IMG/VR virus record: IMGVR_UViG_3300005435_000402
Coordinates: 1-24,270 of that record
Length of the DNA: 24,270 nt
DNA from: a virus
Reading direction: 5' to 3' (one strand)
Position 1 is the stretch's first letter; each line of letters opens with the position of its first letter. The notes beneath the pieces are model-generated. The model was not told the DNA's origin. It saw only the letters and a program-made list of their open reading frames with translations, and ran no database searches. The position numbers and the translations under genes are program-made. Below, piece by piece: positions 5,996 to 11,484 of this stretch.

Positions 5996-6262
5996 TCAGG
6001 CAGCGGCCGGCATTCTGATGATCGGCAGGAAGGCGGCCATTGATTTGACGGGTCGCATGGGCGCCGGCTGCTCTTCCAATTCCTTGCGGCGTTGATAGGC
6101 GGCGTGGCGCAGGCAGGTGGCGAGGGTTTTTACGAGGATCCGTTTACCCAGCGTCTTGGCGGTGCTCAGCGAGATATCGAGCTCGGCGCAGATATCTTTG
6201 TAGCTTTTCCCCTGGTAGTAGAGTGTGAGGAACCTTTTTTCTTTTGGCGAGAGTGGCGGCAT
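5996..6262 (-). CDS. LuxR/sigma-region-4-like HTH regulator
   Basis: An 88-residue protein and the only convincing minus-strand gene. Residues about 3-45 (LSPKEKRFLTLYYQGKSYKDICAELDISLSTAKTLGKRI) match the four-helix HTH of GerE/LuxR and sigma-70 region 4 proteins: the LSPKEKRFLTLYYQG helix, the DICAELDIS turn, then recognition helix STAKTLGKRI. No receiver or other sensory domain is attached. The rest is a basic helix and a Pro-rich tail. It is transcribed away from the Gam-like gene and towards the gene ending at 5842. A role as a phage transcription switch is plausible. Its start CAT at 6260-6262 leaves about 220 bases of leader shared with the rightward genes. Confidence 0.8.
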   Translation of the reverse strand: MPPLSPKEKRFLTLYYQGKSYKDICAELDISLSTAKTLGKRILVKTLATCLRHAAYQRRKELEEQPAPMRPVKSMAAFLPIIRMPAAA

Positions 6263-6480
6263 AACACGTGCGATTCATTCGGCCACTCAGTGCCGTCATA
6301 ATACCAACGCTGTCAATTGGGTAGGGTCCCTGGTCGTCCAACAGGCCGCCGTTATTGTTGAATCCGTGTTTTTGCGGTGCAGTTTCTTGAGTCCATAAAA
6401 GGGTCCTCGCGGACGGCGATCTGCCCCTCTTGCTGTGTTGCGAAAAAGGCCGACTAGGCAATAACTCCATTGCGCGTAGG
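6263..6480. promoter_or_regulatory. divergent intergenic region (likely control region)
   Basis: A 218-base gap between the minus-strand HTH gene and the rightward Gam-like gene, the largest non-coding gap in the window. TTGCGG (6372-6377) followed after 16 bases by CATAAA (6394-6399) is a weak rightward promoter candidate. On the minus strand TTGACA (6316-6311) and TATTAT (6303-6298) both occur, but only 7 bases apart, so they do not form a standard pair. The divergent layout itself is the main argument for control sequences here. Confidence 0.4.
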
Positions 6481-7098
6481 ATGCAGACTGCCATGGAGGC
6501 GCTGAAGAATGTCCGAGCCGCACAGGCTGTTGCCCCGAACGTGCCTGTTCCGCTCCAAAACAAAGAGGAGGCGGCGTTAGCCGTCAAGAAACACGCGCAT
6601 TTAACCGCCCAACTGGGCGTGTTGATCGCGGCCCGCGACCAGGCTACGGCCGCTCTCAACAAGGAGCTTTCCGATCTGCTGAACAAACATCAGCCGGCGA
6701 TCGACACCACGTCCAAACAGATCTCGTTTTACGAGGACCAGCTCGAAGCCTGGTCCCGGGATAACCGCAAGGAATTTGGCGGGGAACAGCGCCTGGAATT
6801 TTCGCACGGGTTCCTTTGTTTCCGCAAAGGGCAGCGCAAGCTCGAATGCCTGGCGCGGTGGACGTGGGACAAGGTTTTGAAAAAGCTGCTGGAATCCAAG
6901 GTCACCAGCCAGTGGCGCGAGTTTGTCCGTAATGATCCCGAGGTGAACGCGCAAAAATTACTGGCTGAAACCAAGGAGGGCGGGAGTTTGCCGGAAGCCA
7001 GGCTGAAGGAGGTCGGCCTCAAGATCACAGTGAATGAATCCTTCAAAGTTGAGCCCAAGCCGGATGCGGTCGCCCAGGATTGTGATTTGATGCCCTGA
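6481..7098 (+). CDS. gam: Mu Gam-like host-nuclease inhibitor / DNA end-binding protein
   Basis: A 205-residue protein of the phage Mu Gam type, which binds double-stranded DNA ends and shields them from host exonucleases such as RecBCD. An N-terminal helical region (about 25-100) contains the typical run of Leu/Glu/Gln heptads ending in ISFYEDQLEAWSRDNRKEF. Then follow a beta hairpin (RLEFSHGFLCFRKGQRKLE) and a C-terminal part with WDKVLKKLLES, a VRNDPEVNAQKLLAE helix and the closing GLKITVNESFKVEPK strand. All are in the family order. ATG 6481 is preferred; ATG 6493 gives better spacing to the AGGA at 6478-6481, and an open frame reaches 6430. It is the first rightward gene after the divergent gap. 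Confidence 0.85.
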   Translation: MQTAMEALKNVRAAQAVAPNVPVPLQNKEEAALAVKKHAHLTAQLGVLIAARDQATAALNKELSDLLNKHQPAIDTTSKQISFYEDQLEAWSRDNRKEFGGEQRLEFSHGFLCFRKGQRKLECLARWTWDKVLKKLLESKVTSQWREFVRNDPEVNAQKLLAETKEGGSLPEARLKEVGLKITVNESFKVEPKPDAVAQDCDLMP

Positions 7099-7111
7099 AC
7101 CAAACGAAAAT

Positions 7112-7312
7112 ATGAATGCAAAAACACTATCGCCTGAATCGTCTGAATGCTGCGCTACTACCGCACGGGAATCATGCGCCACGCTCCTGCGGAATAAAGC
7201 GCGGGTGATGCACGCCGAGGCCGTTGAGCTCGATTTGCTCGCCAATCGTGTCGAGCATTTGGATCCGCAGTCCGATCGTACCCTTTGGAAGATTCTCATT
7301 AGCCGGCCGTAG
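7112..7312 (+). CDS. hypothetical protein (66 aa)
   Basis: A 66-residue protein beginning 13 bases after the Gam-like stop. It has four Cys residues in the first half (two adjacent) and an acidic helical segment about 35-55. No transmembrane segment or recognised motif. An A-rich leader precedes ATG 7112, as for several other genes here. The position inside a continuous co-directional run supports it; the sequence itself gives no functional clue. Confidence 0.5.
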   Translation: MNAKTLSPESSECCATTARESCATLLRNKARVMHAEAVELDLLANRVEHLDPQSDRTLWKILISRP

Positions 7313-7320
7313 CATCGTGA

Positions 7321-7614
7321 GTGAACGCCTTCGAGATGTTGCAGGCCCACGTGGGAGCTTTGGAGAGTCGCTTGAGAAAGCTGGAAATTGAATTTGGCCA
7401 GATGGTCAAGGCCCGCGGCGACGATCTCCGGGCCCAGCGCGTGGCGCAGGAACTGGGTTTTGGCGTCGAGGTGTTGCACTCGCTGCAGCGCGGCCGGCGA
7501 AAAGAGCGCCAACTGCTGGCGGCCGAGCTGAAGAAAAAAGGATGGTCGAGCGAACGGGTGGCGCGCGTGCTCAATTGCAGTTCACGGACGGTCCAAAGGA
7601 ATTTTTCCCAATAA
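7321..7614 (+). CDS. small coiled-coil plus HTH protein (97 aa)
   Basis: A 97-residue protein starting at GTG 7321. The first part (about 3-35) is a heptad-rich coiled coil (MLQAHVGALESRLRKLEIEFG). The C-terminus (about 72-95) is a helix-turn-helix of the resolvase/Hin kind: KKGWSSERVARVLNCSSRTVQRN. This suggests a dimeric DNA-binding protein. It is 8 bases downstream of the preceding gene and 2 bases upstream of the small membrane protein, and may take part in late gene control with the LuxR-like gene at 7865. The start codon is less certain because the ribosome site is weak. Confidence 0.65.
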   Translation: MNAFEMLQAHVGALESRLRKLEIEFGQMVKARGDDLRAQRVAQELGFGVEVLHSLQRGRRKERQLLAAELKKKGWSSERVARVLNCSSRTVQRNFSQ

Positions 7615-7616
7615 CG

Positions 7617-7868
7617 ATGTTGCTAATCCTGATCTTCTGTTGCGGAGCAGCTTACGAAATCACGTCAGTGTTTTGGGTTTTCTCGACTGAAAAACAGAAG
7701 CCGTGGCACGCCGGTTTTTGGTCAATGATTCAAGCCTTTGTGATGATAACGGGCATTGGTGAATCTCTTCACAGCCAGTGGGCCAAACTCTGTTTCATAG
7801 GCGGCTACAGTTTCGGAAGCTTCATCGCGATTTCGGTAAACAAACACCTCGCACCTGCCACGCTATGA
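7617..7868 (+). CDS. small membrane protein (83 aa)
   Basis: An 83-residue protein with at least two, probably three, hydrophobic segments: about 1-20 (MLLILIFCCGAAYEITSVFWVF), 30-48 and 56-75. Charges are few. The start is ATG 7617, two bases after the upstream stop; a longer frame from 7542 would overlap that gene and lacks a ribosome site. The stop overlaps the next start as ATGA. I do not recognise the family. A holin is possible by size and topology, but the neighbours are HTH genes rather than lysis enzymes, so I leave it as a membrane protein. Confidence 0.7.
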   Translation: MLLILIFCCGAAYEITSVFWVFSTEKQKPWHAGFWSMIQAFVMITGIGESLHSQWAKLCFIGGYSFGSFIAISVNKHLAPATL

Positions 7869-8251
7869 CTTCACCGGAACGCATACAGCCGATCCCGGCG
7901 CCCACGTCCTCCGGCAGGAGCGTGCGAAAGGTTTATCCCGTCGGTAACGCCTATTTGACGGAGCGCGAGATGGACGTGTTGCAGTTGCTCACACAGGGCT
8001 TGATGAGCAAGCAGATCGCCAAGGAGTTGCATGTTTCGATCAAGACGATCGAGAAGCACCGGCAGAGCATTTATTACGCGCTGCGGGTGAACAGCGCAAT
8101 GGCAGCCACACGGGTGGCGCTGCGCACTGGATTGATTTCGTTTGAGGAGTGGCTCGGCGGCGATGCCGGCGAGAACGCGCATCATTCCGATTACGTTGTG
8201 TCGCGACACAACGCGGTAGCGGCCTCGCCGCCGGCGTGGTTTGTGAGTTAG
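7865..8251 (+). CDS. LuxR-type HTH transcription regulator (128 aa)
   Basis: A 128-residue protein with a clear LuxR/GerE HTH at about 31-75: LTEREMDVLQLLTQG, SKQIAKELHVS, then recognition helix IKTIEKHRQSIYYAL. It continues with the family's usual MAATRVALRTGLI. The N-terminus is a short Pro/Arg-rich arm, with no receiver domain. ATG 7865 overlaps the membrane-protein stop as ATGA. Its placement right before the terminase genes would suit an activator of late genes. A 20-bp palindrome lies inside its 3' end at 8194-8213. Together with the minus-strand HTH gene it gives two short, stand-alone LuxR-fold proteins in one phage region. Confidence 0.88.
   Translation: MTSPERIQPIPAPTSSGRSVRKVYPVGNAYLTEREMDVLQLLTQGLMSKQIAKELHVSIKTIEKHRQSIYYALRVNSAMAATRVALRTGLISFEEWLGGDAGENAHHSDYVVSRHNAVAASPPAWFVS
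8194..8213. promoter_or_regulatory. 20-bp perfect palindrome before the terminase operon
   Basis: CGTTGTGTCGCGACACAACG is a perfect 20-bp dyad about 50 bases before the terminase small-subunit start. Its core TGTCGCGACA recurs with one change (TGTCCCGACA) at 13846-13855, at the portal stop codon. Perfect dyads of this length are typical operators, but it could also be a dispersed host-type palindrome. Confidence 0.5.
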
Positions 8252-8262
8252 GAAGGAAAGCT

Positions 8263-8799
8263 GTGAGGAAAGCCACGCGAAGCTCCAAGGTTAAAGGTTC
8301 CAGTTCCAAGGGTGGACGGCCTTCTGCCTATCGCGCGGAGTATGCGCACATCGCGTACCGGCACACGCTGCTGGGAGCGATCGACAAGGACCTGGCGGAG
8401 GCCTTCAGCGTTTCGGAGCAGACGATCAACTCCTGGAAGAAATCGCACCCGAAATTTCGGGAGTCGATCCAGCGCGGGAAGAGTTCGGCCGACGCGATCG
8501 TGGCAGAAAGCCTGTTCAAACGTGCCAACGGTTACTCTCATCCGGCCGTTAAAATCTTTTCTTGCGAGGGAGTCACCACCGAACACGCCTACACGGAGCA
8601 TTATCCGCCGGATACGGCCGCGTGCATTTTCTTTCTGAAGAACCGGCAGCCGGACAAGTGGCGCGATAAGCCCGAGGTGCAGGTGGACGTGCACACGGAC
8701 GTGCGCGTGGATCTTTCGAAGCCAATGGAGGAATGGGGCGAAGCCGAGCTGCGCGCCGAGCTGGCGCGCCGCGGCGCTCTCCCAGGGAAACCCAAATGA
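8263..8799 (+). CDS. terminase small subunit
   Basis: A 178-residue DNA-recognition subunit of the packaging terminase. After a Ser/Lys-rich arm comes GGRPSAYRAEYAH, then the HTH AIDKDLAEAFSVSEQTINSWKKSHPKFRESIQRGK, then the family's SADAIVAESLFKRANGYSHPAVKI stretch and the closing FFLKNRQPDKWRDK, all in canonical order. GTG 8263 is chosen because GGAAGGA (8251-8257) is six bases upstream; the frame stays open to 8149 but would overlap the LuxR-like gene. The N-terminal arm is encoded by an AGTTCCAAGG-type repeat. It overlaps the next gene as ATGA, with the large subunit four genes downstream. Confidence 0.92.
   Translation: MRKATRSSKVKGSSSKGGRPSAYRAEYAHIAYRHTLLGAIDKDLAEAFSVSEQTINSWKKSHPKFRESIQRGKSSADAIVAESLFKRANGYSHPAVKIFSCEGVTTEHAYTEHYPPDTAACIFFLKNRQPDKWRDKPEVQVDVHTDVRVDLSKPMEEWGEAELRAELARRGALPGKPK
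8284..8312 (+). repeat. TCCAAGG/TTCAAAG-type repeat at the terminase N-terminus
   Basis: A tandem of degenerate TCCAAGG, TTAAAGG, TTCCAG, TTCCAAGG units gives the SSKVKGSSSK arm. It matches the kind of repeat seen at 1253-1283, in a different gene, again in a flexible segment. Confidence 0.5.
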
Positions 8800-9008
8800 G
8801 CAACCACTGGATCAAGACGGCGATCAAGCATCACGGGCAACTGCACCGGGACCTGGGCGTGCCGCAGGGGCAGGAAATACCACACGAGAAGATCGTGGAG
8901 GCCGCTAAGCGCAAGGACGTGGTCGGCGACCGGGCCCGGATGGCGCTCACATTGCGCGCGCTCCATAAACACGATTCCGACGGGGACGGGGACGGGGACG
9001 AGTCCTAA
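8796..9008 (+). CDS. conserved small phage protein (70 aa)
   Basis: A 70-residue protein. The start MSNHWIKTAIKHHGQLHRDLGVPQG matches small proteins common in phage genomes, which typically read 'WIKGAIKHPGAL' followed by 'ARLAQTLKK'; here the equivalent is ARMALTLRAL. Function is unknown, but it is often near terminase or structural genes. ATG 8796 overlaps the terminase small-subunit stop as ATGA. The C-terminus DSDGDGDGDES is strongly acidic and looks like a Ca-binding loop, but comes from a hexanucleotide repeat and may be incidental. Confidence 0.8.
   Translation: MSNHWIKTAIKHHGQLHRDLGVPQGQEIPHEKIVEAAKRKDVVGDRARMALTLRALHKHDSDGDGDGDES
8982..8999 (+). repeat. (GGGGAC)3 hexanucleotide repeat
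   Basis: Three tandem GGGGAC units encode the DGDGDG tail of the small protein above. In-frame expansion or contraction would change only tail length. Confidence 0.8.
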
Positions 9009-9011
9009 CAC

Positions 9012-9281
9012 GTGAAACCGCAATTTGCCAAGCCAGGTTCCAGCCACGCGGCCATGCCAGGGAAAACGCCGCGGCTGGGCAATGCGATCGGGAAAGTGCC
9101 GCAACGGATGCCGGGCGGCCGGCTGTGGCATTCCGGCCCGGGCATCATGACGAATTTGAACGGGCACTTGCTGCACGCCGACACAGTGGCGGAGCGCGCG
9201 AAACGCGGGCTGCCGCCTTATCGCGAGCCCGTGATCGGAGAACCGGATCCAACCCAAAGCCCGGGAAACTTTAGCGAATGA
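9012..9281 (+). CDS. hypothetical phage protein (89 aa)
   Basis: An 89-residue, Pro/Gly-rich, basic protein starting at GTG 9012; an in-frame ATG at 9054 would remove 14 residues. Sequence such as MPGGRLWHSGPGIMTNLNGHLLHADTVAERAKRG suggests an extended, possibly structural or DNA-contacting protein. The stop overlaps the next start as ATGA, supporting the frame. I know no family. Confidence 0.6.
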   Translation: MKPQFAKPGSSHAAMPGKTPRLGNAIGKVPQRMPGGRLWHSGPGIMTNLNGHLLHADTVAERAKRGLPPYREPVIGEPDPTQSPGNFSE

Positions 9282-9610
9282 TCATTCACGAATATCAATC
9301 TCCTGTTTTGAGGGCCTTCAGACCGGCGTTTACCAACAGCGTCGCGATTGCCGCGATCCGAGACGACTCGACGGGGCTTTATGTTGGGCAACAGCTCGTT
9401 CTCAAGAAGGTCGAAGAATCCTCGGCCATAACTCCGATTCTTACGCTAGCGCCGGCACAGGCCCAGGAGCTGATGGACGATTTGTGGATGTGTGGCTTGC
9501 GGCCAACGGAGGGCAGTGGAAGCTCCGGCAGCCTGGCGGCAACGCAACGGCACTTGGAGGACATGCGCAAACTCGTTTTCAAAAAGGACTTTGTTCCCAC
9601 CAAAATATGA
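9278..9610 (+). CDS. conserved phage protein (110 aa)
   Basis: A 110-residue soluble protein with an N-terminal beta-rich half and a C-terminal LAPAQAQELMDDLWMCGLRPTEGSGSSGSLAATQRHLEDMRKLVF segment. I recall the phrase 'QALMDxLWxxGxRPxxG...AxxxHLxDMR' from many uncharacterised phage proteins near terminase genes. Both ends overlap neighbours as ATGA. The function is unknown. Confidence 0.8.
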   Translation: MIIHEYQSPVLRAFRPAFTNSVAIAAIRDDSTGLYVGQQLVLKKVEESSAITPILTLAPAQAQELMDDLWMCGLRPTEGSGSSGSLAATQRHLEDMRKLVFKKDFVPTKI

Positions 9611-9858
9611 AAATCCTGATTTGTTTCGACCTGCCAGTGGAAGACCGTGGACTGATCAGCGGCCATGCGGTCCACGAGGTAAAGGCGTTGACCGAAGAGG
9701 AGCTGAAGCGGGTTTGTTCTGAACAGCGAATGCTGATCCAGAAGCAAATCGCGCGGCGCGCGCAAATCCAACAGGAGGCGATCCCGATGTCCCAGGAGCT
9801 CGTCTTGCGCAGCGTGGTGCGGCTCGATGAGGAGTCGCGAATCATTACGCCCCAATGA
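9607..9858 (+). CDS. hypothetical protein (83 aa)
   Basis: An 83-residue protein: a short beta/hydrophobic start (MKILICFDLP), then a charged helical middle (TEEELKRVCSEQRMLIQKQIARRAQIQQE) and a short C-terminal strand. The start ATG 9607 and the stop both overlap neighbours as ATGA, which fixes the frame. I recognise no family. Confidence 0.7.
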   Translation: MKILICFDLPVEDRGLISGHAVHEVKALTEEELKRVCSEQRMLIQKQIARRAQIQQEAIPMSQELVLRSVVRLDEESRIITPQ

Positions 9859-11462
9859 TTTTTTTGTTGCTCATGCTTGCGGCGGTTTTACCCACGGACC
9901 TTCTCCAGGAGCGCCTGCTCTTTGCCCAGCTCGCCCGGCATGACCTGGTCGAGTTCGCGCGGTTCACCAGCCCCTTGCCGAGCGACCCCCTGAACGCCCG
10001 CGCTTCCCGCTACCTGGCGGCCAATCACCATTGGTATGTCGGCCGGGCGCTCCAACGGGTGCGCGCCGGCGAGATCAAGCGGCTGATGATCATGGTGCCG
10101 TATCGGCACGGCAAAACGGAAATAGCGGTCCGCAAATTTGTGCCGTGGGTGATGGGCGATAACCCCACGCAGGGGATCATCACCATCACGCACAGCGATT
10201 CGCTGGCGTGGGAGCACGGCCGCGACGTGCGCAATTGTTTCCTGTCACCGAGTTACCGGACCGTGTTCAGCGGCGAAGACGCACAGTTGCGCGACGACAG
10301 CCAGGCGCGCGACCGGCTGCAACTCGCCGGCGGCGGAGTGGCGATGTTCACCGGCCGCGGAGGCCTCGGGGGCGGGTTCGGCGCCAACGGCATTATTTTC
10401 GACGACTTTTTCAAGAACGCGGAGGAGGCGGCCAGCCAGGTGATGCGCGATCACGCCTGGGAATGTTACGTGTCCGACTGCAAAAGCCGGTTGAACGAGG
10501 AAACCGGTTGGATCGTGATGATCGGCACGCGCAAGAACGAGGACGACGTCCAGGGCCGGCTGCTGGATCCCACCAACCGGCATTACGATCCGCGGGAAGC
10601 CAAGCGCTGGACGGTTATCCGGCTGCCGGCGTTGGCGGAGGAAAACGATCCCCTGGGCCGGGCCCGGGACGAGGCGCTTTGGCCGCAACGCTTCAGTTAC
10701 GATTTTTGGAACGAACAACGCACGCATCGCAGCGAGCTGGTGCGGATTGATTTTCAAACCCAAGGGCAATGCAACCCGACGCCGGCCGAAGGCAATTATT
10801 TCAAACGCAAATGGTGGGCGCAGCGCACCTATCAACTGAAGGAATTGCCGGCGGAACTGCGGATCTACGTCGCGAGCGATCATGCCTTCCGGAAGAAGCA
10901 ACACAATGACCGGTCTTGTTTGCTGGTCGTGGGCGTGGACGCGAGCGACACGATTTGGATCCTGCCCGATACCTGGTGGAAGCGCGCGGAGACGGACGAG
11001 CTGGTGGAGTCGATGCTGGGCATCATGCAGAACCGCAAGCCGCTCGAATGGTTTGCGGCCAAGGACGCGATCAGTGGATCCATCGGGCCGTTTCTCCGGA
11101 AGCGAATGCGCGAGACGAGCACGTTTTGCAACATCAACGAAGTGACCGAGGACGTGGACCTGGAACGGCGCGCGCAGAGCATTCGCAACCGTTTCGCCAT
11201 GGGAATGGTCCGCGTGCCGTCCTTCTGGCCGTTATGGGCCGATGCCGAGGAGGAGCTGCTCAGTTTTCCCAATGGCAAACACGACGACCTGGTCGCCGCC
11301 CTGGCGCTGATCGGCATGGGATTGGACCGGATGATTCCGGCCGAGAAAAGCTATCGCCCGCAGGATTACCTGGCCAAGCCCATGACGTTGGCCTGGGTAA
11401 AGCAGAGCGACAAAACCGAGCGCGCGCGGCGCAAGGCCGCTAAGGAACTCGATGGTTGGTGA
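9855..11462 (+). CDS. terminase large subunit
   Basis: A 535-residue packaging motor and nuclease that drives DNA into the prohead and cuts concatemers. Walker A is VPYRHGKTE around 81-89. Walker B is GIIFDDFFK at 179-187, a variant of the family's IDDPxK. The coupling motif is the VMIGTR that follows. The C-terminal RNase-H-like nuclease has YVASDHAF with its first Asp and ends with KHDDLVAALALI carrying the last Asp. The length is normal. The first 13 residues (MIFLLLMLAAVLP) are oddly hydrophobic for this family; ATG 9873 (Met7) is an alternative start, but ATG 9855 overlaps the previous stop as ATGA. Confidence 0.95.
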   Translation: MIFLLLMLAAVLPTDLLQERLLFAQLARHDLVEFARFTSPLPSDPLNARASRYLAANHHWYVGRALQRVRAGEIKRLMIMVPYRHGKTEIAVRKFVPWVMGDNPTQGIITITHSDSLAWEHGRDVRNCFLSPSYRTVFSGEDAQLRDDSQARDRLQLAGGGVAMFTGRGGLGGGFGANGIIFDDFFKNAEEAASQVMRDHAWECYVSDCKSRLNEETGWIVMIGTRKNEDDVQGRLLDPTNRHYDPREAKRWTVIRLPALAEENDPLGRARDEALWPQRFSYDFWNEQRTHRSELVRIDFQTQGQCNPTPAEGNYFKRKWWAQRTYQLKELPAELRIYVASDHAFRKKQHNDRSCLLVVGVDASDTIWILPDTWWKRAETDELVESMLGIMQNRKPLEWFAAKDAISGSIGPFLRKRMRETSTFCNINEVTEDVDLERRAQSIRNRFAMGMVRVPSFWPLWADAEEELLSFPNGKHDDLVAALALIGMGLDRMIPAEKSYRPQDYLAKPMTLAWVKQSDKTERARRKAAKELDGW

Positions 11463-11484
11463 GTCCGTTCCGGACCTGACATAA

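Noticed and set aside
6298-6316. TTGACA and TATTAT on the minus strand before the HTH gene
   Set aside because: Only 7 bases separate them, not the 16-18 of a standard promoter.
8979-9005. Calcium-binding EF-hand/dockerin-like loop DSDGDGDGDES
   Set aside because: Only the loop is present, produced by (GGGGAC)3; no flanking helices of an EF-hand.
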